64,000 bases of DNA, from NCBI RefSeq assembly GCF_017968885.1, contig NZ_CP072913.1, positions 5,310,501 to 5,374,500 on the forward strand, given 5' to 3'. Shown in pieces: positions 12,239 through 22,332 of this stretch (the first letter of the stretch is position 1; each line of letters opens with the position of its first letter). Source of the DNA: Pseudomonas sp. Tri1 (lineage in GTDB: Bacteria > Pseudomonadota > Gammaproteobacteria > Pseudomonadales > Pseudomonadaceae). The translations under genes and the position numbers were made by a program. Under the pieces are notes generated by a model. That model saw only the letters and a program-made list of their open reading frames with translations, did no database searches and had not been told where the DNA came from.

Positions 12239-12260
12239 TTGCCTGCCGTTCGGGGCCTGC

Positions 12261-12467
12261 TCAGTAATGAGGCGGTGGCGCCTCTTCTTCGAAGGATTCG
12301 AATTGCCCAACCATTTCTTCCTGGCGCTTGAGCAGCGCCGCCATCTGCAGTTGCAGGCGTTCGACGACTCGCTGTTGTTCCACCAGCACGTCGTTCAATG
12401 CCTGGATGGTGTCATCCTGAAACGCCAGGCGGCTTTCCAGATCGGTTACACGCGCTTCAAGGTTCAT
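12261..12467 (-). CDS. slyX: SlyX family protein
   Basis: Small (68 residues) heptad-rich protein, almost entirely coiled coil: [19 protein letters not shown], then [19 protein letters not shown], and an acidic, proline-ending tail (EEEAPPPHY), all typical of SlyX. Function is not established. The start at 12467 lies 4 bp after the stop of the HIT gene, so the two are almost certainly co-transcribed. Confidence 0.92.
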   Translation of the reverse strand: MNLEARVTDLESRLAFQDDTIQALNDVLVEQQRVVERLQLQMAALLKRQEEMVGQFESFEEEAPPPHY

Positions 12468-12471
12468 GGTT

Positions 12472-12897
12472 TCAGCCCTCCAGAAACTTGAAATCATTGG
12501 TCAGGGCCACTCGCAATCGCTCGCGAATGGCCGTCACCTGCTCGTCATTATACGGCTTGGCCGGATGCTTGCCCCAGACTGGGGCCGGCCAAGCAGCATC
12601 ATCACGCTTGCGGACGATGACATGCATGTGCAATTGACTGACAACGTTACCTAAGGTTGCAACGTTCAACTTGTCGGCATCGAACGAGTCCTTGAGGGTT
12701 TCGGCCAGCGCTGTGGTTTCTTTCCACAACTGTTGTTGATCAGCGTCATCCAATTGAAACAATTCGCTGATATCTTCCCGCCGCGGTACGAGGATGAACC
12801 ACGGGTAATTCGAATCGTTGGACAAGAGCAGCCGGCACAACGGGAAATCACCGATGGGCAATGTGTCTTGTTGCAATCGTGGATCTAAGGCAAACAC
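12472..12897 (-). CDS. HIT family protein
   Basis: Histidine-triad superfamily protein of 141 residues; such proteins are nucleotide hydrolases or transferases. The core motif reads [10 protein letters not shown], i.e. Q-x-H-x-H, a variant in which the first triad His is Gln. The start is assigned to the GTG at 12897 because GAGGAG lies 8 bp upstream and translation from there gives the expected [12 protein letters not shown]-terminus; an ATG at 12963 would add an Arg/Pro-rich stretch of low plausibility. slyX follows after 4 bp. Confidence 0.88.
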   Translation of the reverse strand: MFALDPRLQQDTLPIGDFPLCRLLLSNDSNYPWFILVPRREDISELFQLDDADQQQLWKETTALAETLKDSFDADKLNVATLGNVVSQLHMHVIVRKRDDAAWPAPVWGKHPAKPYNDEQVTAIRERLRVALTNDFKFLEG

Positions 12898-13794
12898 CGC
12901 GCGTACTCCTCGCTCGTTATCGGTTCTGCCCGGTCTGGCGGCCCGCAGGCCTGCGCCGGGCACAGACTGGCAGCATACCCGCGAATGCCGGCTCGTTCAC
13001 TGTGTACCGCCCGGGCCCTGGCCTGAGGCCAATATTCGAGCCGTCTTTTTCGGCGCCTGGCATTAACAAGTGCAGCCTCGCGCACCAACACAGCGCAAAG
13101 ATACCGTGAACACCTGAAACGACCGCCCAAAGGGTTAGGCAAAACGTCGGACCTGTATGATTTTCGTACAGCTTGAAAATTTTTTGCACCAAAACAGCAC
13201 AGTGCGTCTACGCTCAGTGCACGAAGCATCCGGGATTTACTCACCTGGCAGGGTGAACCGGTAACGTTTTTGGTTGTCTCGCGACATTTGTCGGTGCCAA
13301 ACACGATAGCTGCACGGCAGTCAACCCTATTTAAAACAAGGCCTTTGGGGCCCGGTTTCATGAGGTTTCACCACGACAGCAGCTAAAATGTGAAAAAAAT
13401 GTAAACGAAACTCGGGTTTGTGCATGCTTGTTGCATTCATCCCCACATCGTCCAAAGGGCCCTACCGGAAGCGGGGCCCTGCAGACATACAAATTAAAGT
13501 GGCAAGGCTGCCCTCAGGAGCTTCAAGCGCGGTAATGACGGACTCTTTACACCGATGCCGGAAAAGAAAAACAACATTAAAGTTGTGAATCCGATTGCGT
13601 CGGGCCAGCTGAAATGCGACATGGATCGAGCCATTGGCGACATGGTCGTAAAGAAGCTGAAAGGTTACATGGGCAAGTATCGCCAATAGGGTCGGCGTGA
13701 TATAAGTTTGCGCCGACACAAAAAGAAAGAGCCGCCCAGATAATAAAACAGGTGGGACGGCAGTACTCTTCTAAAACCAAAGGAGCAAATCACG
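12898..13794. other. Long intergenic region upstream of the porin gene
   Basis: About 900 bp with no convincing gene except a possible small ORF (13555-13689). It contains an imperfect palindrome TGTATGATTTTCGTACA (13154-13170) that could be an operator, an AT-rich segment (13383-13430), and a GC-rich hairpin AGGGCCC..GGGCCCT (13456-13480). The base composition is lower in GC than the neighbouring genes. The porin promoter should lie in 13690-13780. Confidence 0.5.
13555..13689 (+). CDS. Possible small ORF of 44 residues
   Basis: ATG at 13555 to TAG at 13687-13689 encodes a basic peptide beginning MPEKKNNIKVVNP and ending KLKGYMGKYRQ. The open frame extends 5' to 13498 without a start codon. 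There is no clear ribosome binding site. The codons are richer in A/T than nearby genes. I do not recognise the product. It may be a real short protein, the remnant of a longer gene, or chance. Confidence 0.3.
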   Translation: MPEKKNNIKVVNPIASGQLKCDMDRAIGDMVVKKLKGYMGKYRQ

Positions 13795-15138
13795 ATGCGC
13801 GTGATGAAGTGGAGCATGATCGCACTGGCAGTTGCAGCAGCCGCCAGTACTCAAATGGCCTCGGCCGCACCTTTCGTAAGTGACCAGGCTGAAGCCAAGG
13901 GTTTTGTTGAAGATGCCAGCGCTAAACTGCTGCTGCGCAACTACTACTTCAACCGTGACCGCAAAGATGGTTCAACCGATCAGAAAGACTGGACCCAAGG
14001 TATCTGGGGTAACTTCAACTCCGGTTACACCCAAGGCACCGTAGGCGTAGGCGTCGATGCCTTCGGTTACCTGGCAGTCAAACTGGACGGTGGCGACGGT
14101 ACCGGCGGCACTGGCAACATGAGCCGCGATGCCGATGGCGACGTCAACGACAGCCAAGGTAAAGCAGGCGCAGCTATCAAGTTCCGCGTCTCCAAGACCG
14201 AGCTGAAAATTGGTGACCAGCAGCCAAGCACTGCCCCAGTGTTCGCTGTAGGTGGTTCCCGCGTTCTGCCTCAAACTGCCAGCGGTTTCCAACTGCAAAG
14301 CAGCGAAGTCAAAGATCTTGACCTCGAAGCCGGTCACTTCTACTCGGGTACCAGCCAGGACCGCAACGCTCGCAATGGCGGCCTGTATGCAACCTACGCC
14401 GGCGTAGAAGCCAACTCCATCGACTACGCTGGCGGCAAGTATGCCTTCACCGAAAACCTGAGCGCATCGCTCTACGGCGCCCAGCTGGAAGACATCTGGA
14501 ACCAGTACTACGGCAACCTGAACTACACCATCCCAATGGGTGGCGATCAGTCGCTGAACCTGGACGGTAACATCTACCGCACCACCGACACTGGCAGCTC
14601 CAAGGCCGGTGACATCAGCAACACCGCGTACTCCCTGGCAGCTGCCTTCTCGTTCCTGAAAGCGCACACCATCACCGTTGCTTTCCAGAAAATCAACGGC
14701 GACACCCCGTTCGACTACATCGGTGTGGGCACGAACAACCGCGGCGGCGACTCGATCTTCCTCGCCAACTCCATCCAGTACTCTGACTTCAACGCCCCTG
14801 GCGAGAAGTCTGCACAGATCCGTTACGATCTGAAAATGGCTGAGTACGGCGTTCCAGGTCTGAGCTTCATGACCCGTTACGTCAAAGGTTGGGACATCGA
14901 CGGTACCAACCTGTCGGCTAACAGCCAGTACCGCGATAGTCAAGGTAACCCGTTCTACGGCGCCGATGGCAAGCACAACGAAACCAACTTCGAAGCCAAG
15001 TACGTTGTTCAGTCTGGCCCGGCCAAAGATCTTTCCTTCCGTGTTCGTCAAGCCTGGCACTACGCTAACGCTGACGAAGGCGAAGGCGATATCAAAGAGT
15101 TCCGCCTGATCGTCGACTATCCGATTTCGGTTCTGTAA
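13795..15138 (+). CDS. oprE: OprD-family outer membrane porin, OprE-like
   Basis: A 447-residue outer-membrane beta-barrel with a cleavable signal peptide (about residues 1-24, ending MASA-AP). The mature start (FVSDQAEAKGFVEDASAKLL) and the C-terminal strand ending in a hydrophobic residue (FRLIVDYPISVL) are characteristic of OprD family porins. Sequence blocks such as GGSRVLPQTASGFQLQSSE match OprE of P. aeruginosa as I recall it, an anaerobically induced porin; OprQ and other paralogues remain possible. The ribosome binding site AAAGGAG lies 8-9 bp upstream. A strong terminator follows. Confidence 0.9.
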   Translation: MRVMKWSMIALAVAAAASTQMASAAPFVSDQAEAKGFVEDASAKLLLRNYYFNRDRKDGSTDQKDWTQGIWGNFNSGYTQGTVGVGVDAFGYLAVKLDGGDGTGGTGNMSRDADGDVNDSQGKAGAAIKFRVSKTELKIGDQQPSTAPVFAVGGSRVLPQTASGFQLQSSEVKDLDLEAGHFYSGTSQDRNARNGGLYATYAGVEANSIDYAGGKYAFTENLSASLYGAQLEDIWNQYYGNLNYTIPMGGDQSLNLDGNIYRTTDTGSSKAGDISNTAYSLAAAFSFLKAHTITVAFQKINGDTPFDYIGVGTNNRGGDSIFLANSIQYSDFNAPGEKSAQIRYDLKMAEYGVPGLSFMTRYVKGWDIDGTNLSANSQYRDSQGNPFYGADGKHNETNFEAKYVVQSGPAKDLSFRVRQAWHYANADEGEGDIKEFRLIVDYPISVL

Positions 15139-15163
15139 TTGCCGAAAGTTAGTTCGCGGTAAT

Positions 15164-15197
15164 CAAAAAAAGGCCCATCCTCGGATGGGCCTTTTTC
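15164..15197. terminator. Bidirectional terminator between oprE and mscS
   Basis: AAAAAGGCCCATC - CTCG - GATGGGCCTTTTT makes a perfect 13-bp stem with A/T-tracts at both ends, 25 bp past the porin stop and about 60 bp past the stop of the convergent channel gene. Confidence 0.93.
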
Positions 15198-15255
15198 ATT
15201 GGGTCAACTTTTACGCAAGGTCTGACCTGAAGGTCAAACAACAACCAATAGAACA

Positions 15256-16098
15256 TTACGCCGAAGTCGATTCCTGAACGACCCGAATCACTCGCTGTGG
15301 AAATGGGATATCAATACCCGCGTCCTTCAAACGATCCCGTGCCTGCTCATTGAGCATGAACATCACGTTCCAGTAATCCGCCGTCTTGACCCAAATCCGC
15401 AACGACACCGTGATGGAACTGTCGCCCAAGGTGGAAATCACCGCTTCAGGCGCCGGATCCGCCAGCACGCGCTCATCCTTGGCCAAGTCCAGTAACACTT
15501 CCCGGGCCTTTTGCAGGTCAGCCTGGTAATCCACACCCACGTCGAACACAACTTTGCGCGTCGGCTGGCGATTGGTGTTGGTGATGATGCCATTCGACAG
15601 GTTGCCGTTGGGCACGATGACGGTTTTGTTGTCACCGGTGCGAATCACCGTGTGGAAGATCTGGATGCTGTCGACCGTACCGGCCACACCCTGGGCTTCG
15701 ATCCAGTCGCCGATGCGAAACGGACGGAACAGCAGGATCAGCACGCCGCCGGCGAAGTTCGCCAGGCTGCCCTGCAACGCCAGGCCGATGGCCAGGCCGG
15801 CGGCACCGATGGCAGCGACGAACGAGGTGGTTTCCACACCGATCATCGATGCGACGCTGACGATCAGCAGTATCTTCAGGATGATATTGGCCAGGGTACT
15901 GATAAACCCTTGCAGTGCCAGGTCGGCGTTACGCAGCGCCAGCAAAGCCCCCAGCTTCTGCGTCACCTTGTTGATCAGCCACCAGCCGATGGCCAGGGTG
16001 ATGACCGCCAGCAGCACCCGGCTGCCGTACTCCATGATCATCGGGATCCAGGTCTGGGAAGCCTTGACCAGGTTGTCCACTTCAGCATTCAAGTCCAT
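15256..16098 (-). CDS. mscS: Small-conductance mechanosensitive channel, MscS family
   Basis: A 280-residue channel similar in size to E. coli MscS (286), opening under membrane tension to release osmolytes. Three membrane helices lie in the first 130 residues; the third carries the Gly/Ala pore pattern AAGLAIGLALQGSLANFAGG. A beta domain (FRPFRIGDWIEAQGVAGTV) and a cytoplasmic alpha/beta cage domain follow. The ATG at 16098 has a good AGGAGA site. No neighbours suggest a dedicated operon. Confidence 0.95.
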   Translation of the reverse strand: MDLNAEVDNLVKASQTWIPMIMEYGSRVLLAVITLAIGWWLINKVTQKLGALLALRNADLALQGFISTLANIILKILLIVSVASMIGVETTSFVAAIGAAGLAIGLALQGSLANFAGGVLILLFRPFRIGDWIEAQGVAGTVDSIQIFHTVIRTGDNKTVIVPNGNLSNGIITNTNRQPTRKVVFDVGVDYQADLQKAREVLLDLAKDERVLADPAPEAVISTLGDSSITVSLRIWVKTADYWNVMFMLNEQARDRLKDAGIDIPFPQRVIRVVQESTSA

Positions 16099-16130
16099 CT
16101 TTCTCTCCTATTCCTGTTGCACGCGGCATC

Positions 16131-16218
16131 GTGGCCAGAGATTGCTCCCGCTGGCTGCGTAGCAGCCCCTTTTATAGGTGGGCGCTGCGCATCCAAGCGG
16201 GAGCAATCTCTGGCCACC
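16131..16218. repeat. Long inverted repeat of a second REP family
   Basis: GTGGCCAGAGATTGCTCCCG at 16131 is repeated in inverse as CGGGAGCAATCTCTGGCCAC ending near 16218, with inner GCTGCGTAGCAGC and GCGCTGCGC hairpins. This is a different repeat family from the GGGAGCGAGC type elsewhere. It separates yajQ from mscS and may also stop transcription. Confidence 0.85.
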
Positions 16219-16239
16219 GTAATTTCAGACAACCCGGTA

Positions 16240-16725
16240 TCAGTCGCGGAAGTTATTGAACTGCAATGGCATGCCGAATTCCTTGGCCCGCAGTGCCGCG
16301 ATGGCTTCCTGCAAGTCGTCACGCTTCTTGCCGGTAACGCGCACCTGCTCGCCCTGGATGGCGGCTTGTACCTTGAGCTTGGCGTCCTTGATATGAGCGA
16401 CGATTTTCTTCGCCAGTTCCTTGTCGATGCCTTCCTTGAGCACGGCTTCCTGCTTCATCAGCTTGCCCGAGGCATAGGCGTCCTTGACCTCAAGGCACTG
16501 CACGTCGATCTTGCGCTTGACCAGGGCCAGCTTGAGAATCTCGATCATCGCCTCGAGCTGGAAATCGGCCTCGGCGGTCAGGTTGACGGTCAGGTCCTTT
16601 TCCTTGAACTCGAAACTGCCTTTGCCCTTAAGGTCATAACGACGGTCGAGTTCCTTGACGGCGTTTTCAACGGCGTTGGTGACTTCGTGTTTGTCCAGTT
16701 CGGATACCACGTCGAATGACGGCAT
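16240..16725 (-). CDS. yajQ: YajQ family nucleotide-binding protein
   Basis: DUF520 protein of 161 residues with tandem ferredoxin-like folds. Relatives bind nucleic acid, GTP or cyclic di-GMP and act with LysR regulators in some species. It starts [15 protein letters not shown] at the ATG at 16725 (the open frame continues to 16761 without support) and ends [10 protein letters not shown], both family hallmarks. It is divergent from the ketopantoate reductase gene. Confidence 0.96.
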   Translation of the reverse strand: MPSFDVVSELDKHEVTNAVENAVKELDRRYDLKGKGSFEFKEKDLTVNLTAEADFQLEAMIEILKLALVKRKIDVQCLEVKDAYASGKLMKQEAVLKEGIDKELAKKIVAHIKDAKLKVQAAIQGEQVRVTGKKRDDLQEAIAALRAKEFGMPLQFNNFRD

Positions 16726-16786
16726 GTAGTGTTCTCCAAATAAAAAGGCGCGCTGTAACAAAGGCGCGCGCTTGGCTTGTGGTTAA

Positions 16787-17785
<999 letters not shown>

Positions 17786-17820
17786 GCAGCGGCTACGCTG
17801 GCCCTCGTGTTCCTTCTTTA

Positions 17821-19869
17821 ATGATGAGTCTGATGCCATTGCGCCAGCGCCTTGAAAACCTCCCGGTCGGCCAGAAGCTGCTGGCCGCCCTGTTGGTGTT
17901 GTTGACCACTGTCCTGCTGGTGGCCAACCTGACCTTTATCAGCGCCGCCTATTACATTTCCCAGGAAAGCATGGCGCCCCAGGCCCTGCAGACCATCGGC
18001 CGGCTGGTGGCCAATCCAAGCCTGATCTCCGATGCCCTGCAATCGCCACAGAGTGCCAAGCGCCTGCTCGATGAACTCAACAGCTATGCACCGCTACGGG
18101 CAGCGGCGCTATACGACGGCCAGGGCGAACGCCTGGCGCAGCTTCAGCATGCCGAAAAACTCAAGCTGCCGGACCACTACCGCCATATGCAGGCCTGGCA
18201 GGCTGGCGAATTCCGCAGCAACCAGGTCATCACCCTACCCCGTCCCGGCACGGAGCCCGGTCACCTGTTGCTGGTGGCCAGCAGCGAACTGCCCACGGCG
18301 TTCTACACCGGCACCCTGACCGCCAGCCTGGGCATCCTGATTTTCAGCGTGTTGCTGTGGCTGATCATTGCCCAGCAGATCAAACGCCTGATCACCCAGC
18401 CAATTCATCAGCTCGAAGAGCTGTCGCGCCAGGTCACCCGCGAGGAGAACTATGCCCTGCGCGCCGCTCGCGGCAACCACGATGAAATCGGCAGCCTGGC
18501 CGAGGCGTTCAACACCATGCTCTCGCGTATCGAAGCCCGGGAACAGCAACTCAAGCGCGCCAGGGACGACTCCCAGGCCGCCTACGACCAGGCCCAGGGC
18601 CTGGCGGAAGAAACCCGCCACACCAACCGCAAGCTGGAGCTGGAAGTCCAGGTGCGCAGCAAGATCGAGAAGAAGCTCACGGGCTTCCAGAACTACCTCA
18701 ACAGCATCATCGACTCCATGCCGTCAGCGCTGATCGCCCTCGACGAACAGCTCTACGTCACCCAATGGAACCAGGAAGCCAGTGCCCTCTCCGGCACACG
18801 ACTGGACGAGGCGCTGAACCAACCGATCTTCCTCGCTTTCGAACCGCTCAAGCCCTACCTGCCGCAGCTCAAGCAGACGGTCGAGCAGCACACGGTGGCC
18901 AAAATCGAACGCGTCACCTGGACCAAGGACGACGAAGCCCGGCACTACGCCCTGACCTTCTACCCGCTGATGGGCGGCGCCGGGCGCGGGGTGGTGATCC
19001 GGATCGATGACATCACCCAGCGCCTGTCGCTGGAAGAAATGATGGTGCAATCGGAGAAAATGCTCTCGGTCGGCGGCCTCGCAGCCGGCATGGCCCACGA
19101 GATCAATAACCCGCTGGGGGCGATCCTGCACAACGTGCAAAACATCCGTCGGCGCCTGTCGCCGGAATTGCCCAAGAACCTCGAACAGGCCGAGCAACTG
19201 GGTATCGAGCTACCGGTGGTCAATCGTTACCTGCAAAGCCGAGAGATCCCGCAGTTGCTCGACGGCATTCAACAGGCCGGTGCCCGGGCGGCGAAAATCG
19301 TCACCCACATGCTCAGCTTCAGCCGGCGCAGTACCCGGCAAATGGCGCCATGCGACCTGCCGGCACTGATCGACCAAGCGGTGGAAATCGCCGGCAATGA
19401 CTTCGACCTGGCGATTGGTTTCGACTTCAAGGGCCAGGCGATCATCCGTCAGTTCGACCCGAACCTGGGCCCGGTGCCCGGCACGGCCAACGAGTTGGAG
19501 CAGGTACTGCTCAACCTGCTGAAAAACGCCGCCCAGGCGATCCACCAACGCCAGGACGACAGCGAGCCCGGGCGCATTATCCTGCGCACGCGGTTGAATC
19601 CACCGTGGGCGGAAATCCAGGTCGAGGACAACGGCATCGGCATGAGCGAAAACGTGCGCAAACGCACCTTCGAACCGTTCTTCACCACCAAGGAAATCGG
19701 CCAAGGCACGGGCCTGGGGCTGTCGGTTTCGTATTTCATCATCACCAACAACCACAAGGGCCAGATGGAAGTGCAGTCAGCGCCGGGCCAAGGCACCTGC
19801 TTCACCTTGCGCCTGCCCCTGACGGGCACTTCGATGGTGGCGCAGGAAAACAAGCAACTGGAGCGCTGA
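17821..19869 (+). CDS. Membrane sensor histidine kinase with HAMP and PAS domains
   Basis: A 682-residue kinase. Two membrane helices (about 20-42 and 160-185) bracket a periplasmic sensor domain. A HAMP linker (KRLITQPIHQLEELSR) follows, then a coiled coil, a PAS domain (NSIIDSMPSALIALDEQ, about 298-400) and a phosphoacceptor helix with the H-box AGMAHEINNPLGAILHN. The ATPase domain has N-box (LLNLLKNAAQAI), G1 (VEDNGIGM), F-box (FEPFFTTKE) and G2 (GQGTGLGLS). No cognate response regulator lies beside it. The adenosyltransferase gene begins 2 bp after its stop, so co-transcription is likely. The first ATG is taken as start; ribosome binding is weak and the ATGs at 17824 and 17833 are alternatives. 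Confidence 0.9.
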   Translation: MMSLMPLRQRLENLPVGQKLLAALLVLLTTVLLVANLTFISAAYYISQESMAPQALQTIGRLVANPSLISDALQSPQSAKRLLDELNSYAPLRAAALYDGQGERLAQLQHAEKLKLPDHYRHMQAWQAGEFRSNQVITLPRPGTEPGHLLLVASSELPTAFYTGTLTASLGILIFSVLLWLIIAQQIKRLITQPIHQLEELSRQVTREENYALRAARGNHDEIGSLAEAFNTMLSRIEAREQQLKRARDDSQAAYDQAQGLAEETRHTNRKLELEVQVRSKIEKKLTGFQNYLNSIIDSMPSALIALDEQLYVTQWNQEASALSGTRLDEALNQPIFLAFEPLKPYLPQLKQTVEQHTVAKIERVTWTKDDEARHYALTFYPLMGGAGRGVVIRIDDITQRLSLEEMMVQSEKMLSVGGLAAGMAHEINNPLGAILHNVQNIRRRLSPELPKNLEQAEQLGIELPVVNRYLQSREIPQLLDGIQQAGARAAKIVTHMLSFSRRSTRQMAPCDLPALIDQAVEIAGNDFDLAIGFDFKGQAIIRQFDPNLGPVPGTANELEQVLLNLLKNAAQAIHQRQDDSEPGRIILRTRLNPPWAEIQVEDNGIGMSENVRKRTFEPFFTTKEIGQGTGLGLSVSYFIITNNHKGQMEVQSAPGQGTCFTLRLPLTGTSMVAQENKQLER

Positions 19870-19871
19870 GC

Positions 19872-20453
19872 ATGGGTTTTCGCCTGTCGAAGATTTACAC
19901 CCGCACCGGCGACAAAGGTGAAACCGGGTTGGGCGATGGTCGCCGCGTGCCGAAGGATCACCCGCGGGTCGAGGCCATTGGCGAAGTGGACACGCTGAAC
20001 AGTCAGCTGGGGTTGCTGCTGGCCGGCCTTGCCGCTGAAATGGCTCAATACCCGGCACTCAAGGAGGTCATCGAAGTGCTGACGCCTTGTCAGCACCGGC
20101 TGTTCGATCTCGGCGGTGAACTGGCTATGCCGGCCTATCAGGCGCTGAACACGACGGAAGTCGAACGACTGGAAGCGGCGATTGATGTGTGGAACGAGGA
20201 ATTGGGGCCGCTGGAGAATTTCATCCTGCCCGGCGGCTCGACCCTGGTAGCCCAGGCCCATGTCTGCCGTAGCCTGGCCCGCAGCGCCGAGCGCCGTTGC
20301 CAGCAGTTGAACGCCATGGAGCCGCTGGCCGGGCCAGGGTTGGCCTATATCAATCGGTTGTCGGACTTGTTGTTCGTGGCCGCTCGGGTCATCGCACGGC
20401 GGCAGGGGGTGGCGGAGGTACTTTGGGTGGCGGCGACCAAGCCGGGGGAGTGA
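19872..20453 (+). CDS. PduO-type ATP:cob(I)alamin adenosyltransferase
   Basis: Transfers the adenosyl group of ATP to cob(I)alamin, making coenzyme B12. The 193 residues contain the ATP-binding N-terminal motif KIYTRTGDKGETGLGDGRR and the conserved helix RSLARSAERRCQQL with the Arg and Glu residues of the family. The ATG at 19872 lies just after the kinase stop codon. The longer frame upstream is inside the kinase gene and is a shadow. Confidence 0.94.
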   Translation: MGFRLSKIYTRTGDKGETGLGDGRRVPKDHPRVEAIGEVDTLNSQLGLLLAGLAAEMAQYPALKEVIEVLTPCQHRLFDLGGELAMPAYQALNTTEVERLEAAIDVWNEELGPLENFILPGGSTLVAQAHVCRSLARSAERRCQQLNAMEPLAGPGLAYINRLSDLLFVAARVIARRQGVAEVLWVAATKPGE

Positions 20454-20482
20454 TCACAGAGGTGTATCGTTTGTGAGGACCT

Positions 20483-20576
20483 CATCGCGAGCAAGCTCGC
20501 TCCCACAGTAATCCGCGGTGTACATGTTATCTATGTCACCCGGTAGATCCCTGTGGGAGCGAGCTTGCTCGCGATA
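20483..20576. repeat. REP pair (BIME) after the adenosyltransferase gene
   Basis: Inverted REP cores, CATCGCGAGCAAGCTCGCTC at 20483 and TGTGGGAGCGAGCTTGCTCG at 20552, are separated by about 45 bp, filling the space between two convergent genes. Confidence 0.93.
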
Positions 20577-20598
20577 GCGTCAGCAGCACACCACAAAA

Positions 20599-21543
20599 TC
20601 AAGCCCCAGGCCAAAACGCCCGAATCCCCGCCACACCCTGCGCCCCAGCCTCCCAGGCCTTTTGCCGTTCGCCAGGCCCGACCCCACCCAACAGGTAGAC
20701 CGGCTTGTTGAAACCCTCGATCAACCGCGCCGCCTCTGCCCACCCCAACGGCTGGGCGTCTGGATGGGTCTGGGTCGGTTGCACCGGCGAAAGGGTGACG
20801 AAGTCCACATCCATCTGCTGCGCCAGGGACAGTTCCTCGGCGTTATGGCAGGAAGCAGCCAACCAGCGGTCCTTGCCGAAAGGGCGCCCTGCCGCCGCAT
20901 GCTTGCGCAGTTGTGCGGCGGTGATGTGCCAGCCAGCGGAAGGAAAATCCCCCAGCCATTCGAACGGTCCCTTGAGCATCAGTTGGGCCTTGCCGGCACA
21001 CAACCCCGCCGCATCCACCGCCAGGTCGCGGTATTGCGGGTCGTAGCCGTTGGGGGCGCGTAGCTGGAGCAGTCTGATCCCACCAGCGATAGCCTTCTGC
21101 ATGCCGCGCAACAAGCTGGGCGTTTCGAGGCCTTCAGGCGTGATCAGGTATTCGCCCGGCAAGCGGGCCGCCGCGACAATCGGTTGATTGGCCGCCGGAA
21201 ACTCGTAGTTCGGCAGATCACGGGCCGTCACCCAAGCCAACGGTTGCCCTTCGGCGCCATGGGGCTCGCCGCTGAACGCCGAGACTTCCCAGACATCCAG
21301 CAATACCTGTTTGTCCGGGTAATCGTGGCGCACCTTGATCAGCGGCCGAGCGGTGCCGACCACGATGCCCAGCTCTTCATGAAGCTCCCGGGCCAGGGCG
21401 GTTTCGACGGACTCATCGGCCTCGACCTTACCGCCAGGAAACTCCCACAGACCGCCCTGGTGCTGGGTGTCGGCACGGCGGGCGATCAGGATCTTGCCAG
21501 CAGCGTCACGAATGACCGCCGCCGCTACGTGTACTCGTTTCAC
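20599..21543 (-). CDS. mutT: Nudix hydrolase (MutT-type) fused to a ThiE/TenI-like domain
   Basis: A 314-residue two-domain protein. Residues 1-130 form a MutT-like Nudix hydrolase with the full Nudix box (GGKVEADES..ALARELHEELGI), which in MutT removes 8-oxo-dGTP from the nucleotide pool. Residues 140-314 resemble thiamine-phosphate synthase/TenI (LLQLRAPN, DFVTLSPVQPT, VYLLGGVGPGE). The start is the GTG at 21543 (MKRVHVAAAVIRD); it overlaps the stop of the glutathione transferase gene by 4 bp. This fusion is the usual form of mutT in pseudomonads. Whether the C-terminal domain is active is unknown. Confidence 0.94.
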   Translation of the reverse strand: MKRVHVAAAVIRDAAGKILIARRADTQHQGGLWEFPGGKVEADESVETALARELHEELGIVVGTARPLIKVRHDYPDKQVLLDVWEVSAFSGEPHGAEGQPLAWVTARDLPNYEFPAANQPIVAAARLPGEYLITPEGLETPSLLRGMQKAIAGGIRLLQLRAPNGYDPQYRDLAVDAAGLCAGKAQLMLKGPFEWLGDFPSAGWHITAAQLRKHAAAGRPFGKDRWLAASCHNAEELSLAQQMDVDFVTLSPVQPTQTHPDAQPLGWAEAARLIEGFNKPVYLLGGVGPGERQKAWEAGAQGVAGIRAFWPGA

Positions 21544-22172
21544 CGCGCAGTTTCCTCCAGGCCGGCCTGTTGCCACGCCTTGAACGCCGGCCATTGATAA
21601 AGGGTTTCGACATAGGCCGCATCGACCTCGGGCAATTCCACCTGATAGGTGCGCAGGCGCACGGCAATTGGCGCAAAAAACGCGTCGGCCAGGCTCAAGG
21701 TACCAAACAGGTAAGGGCCGGCCTCGGTGGCAGCAGCACGGCATTCAGCCCACAGCGCCAGCATCCGCTGGATCTCCGCCTGGACCTCAGGTGGCATCGG
21801 CGACAGCGGTGCATTGCGGGTCAACGCAAAGGGCATGTTGCTGCGAATGGCAAAGAAGCCGCTGTGCATTTGCGCACAGGCCGAGCGCGCCTGGGCCCGG
21901 GCAGCCACATCCTTGGGCCAGAGGCCGGCGGCGGGGAATTGCTCAGCCAGGTATTCGGCAATCGCCAGGGAATCGGCGATCACGCCGAATTCGGTCTTGA
22001 GCAATGGGACTTTGGCCGTGGCCGAATACTTGAGCAGTTTCTCGCGGGTGTCGGGTTGGTCGAGCCTGACCAACTCTTCGGTGTACTTCGCGCCGGTCAG
22101 CGCCAGGGCTAAAGCGCCGCGCAGAGACCAGGAAGAAAGGTTTTTGTCGCCGATGATCAGGTGCAGGCTCAT
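21540..22172 (-). CDS. Glutathione S-transferase family protein
   Basis: Thioredoxin-fold N-terminal domain (about 1-80: LIIGDKNLSSWSLRGALAL, then the cis-Pro region KVPLLKTE and the glutathione-contacting DSLAIAEYLAEQFP) and an all-helical C-terminal domain with the N-capping SLADAFFAPIAVRL. The 210-residue protein starts at 22172 (MSLHLIIGD); the frame upstream runs through REP sequence and is not coding. Substrate unknown. It overlaps mutT by 4 bp. Confidence 0.93.
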   Translation of the reverse strand: MSLHLIIGDKNLSSWSLRGALALALTGAKYTEELVRLDQPDTREKLLKYSATAKVPLLKTEFGVIADSLAIAEYLAEQFPAAGLWPKDVAARAQARSACAQMHSGFFAIRSNMPFALTRNAPLSPMPPEVQAEIQRMLALWAECRAAATEAGPYLFGTLSLADAFFAPIAVRLRTYQVELPEVDAAYVETLYQWPAFKAWQQAGLEETAR

Positions 22173-22213
22173 GTGGATTCCTTTCTTTTGGTTTTGTGGA
22201 GTCTGTACTGGCG

Positions 22214-22309
22214 CCATCGCGAGCAAGCTCGCTCCCACAGGGGATCGGCGGTGTAGACACTTTCTAAGCCACCCAGCAAATCCCTGTGGGAGCGAGCCTG
22301 CTCGCGATG
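22214..22309. repeat. REP pair (BIME) between argJ and the GST gene
   Basis: CATCGCGAGCAAGCTCGCTC (22214) and TGTGGGAGCGAGCCTGCTCG (about 22285) face each other across a 45-bp spacer. The second core has GCCTGC for GCTTGC. It lies between two same-strand genes and would fold in the transcript. Confidence 0.93.
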
Positions 22310-22332
22310 GCAGCAACTCGGTCCCGAACCGG

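Noticed and set aside
13462..13719. 85-codon minus-strand ORF in the pre-porin gap
   Set aside because: Low-complexity composition, no ribosome site, and overlaps the more plausible plus-strand small ORF.
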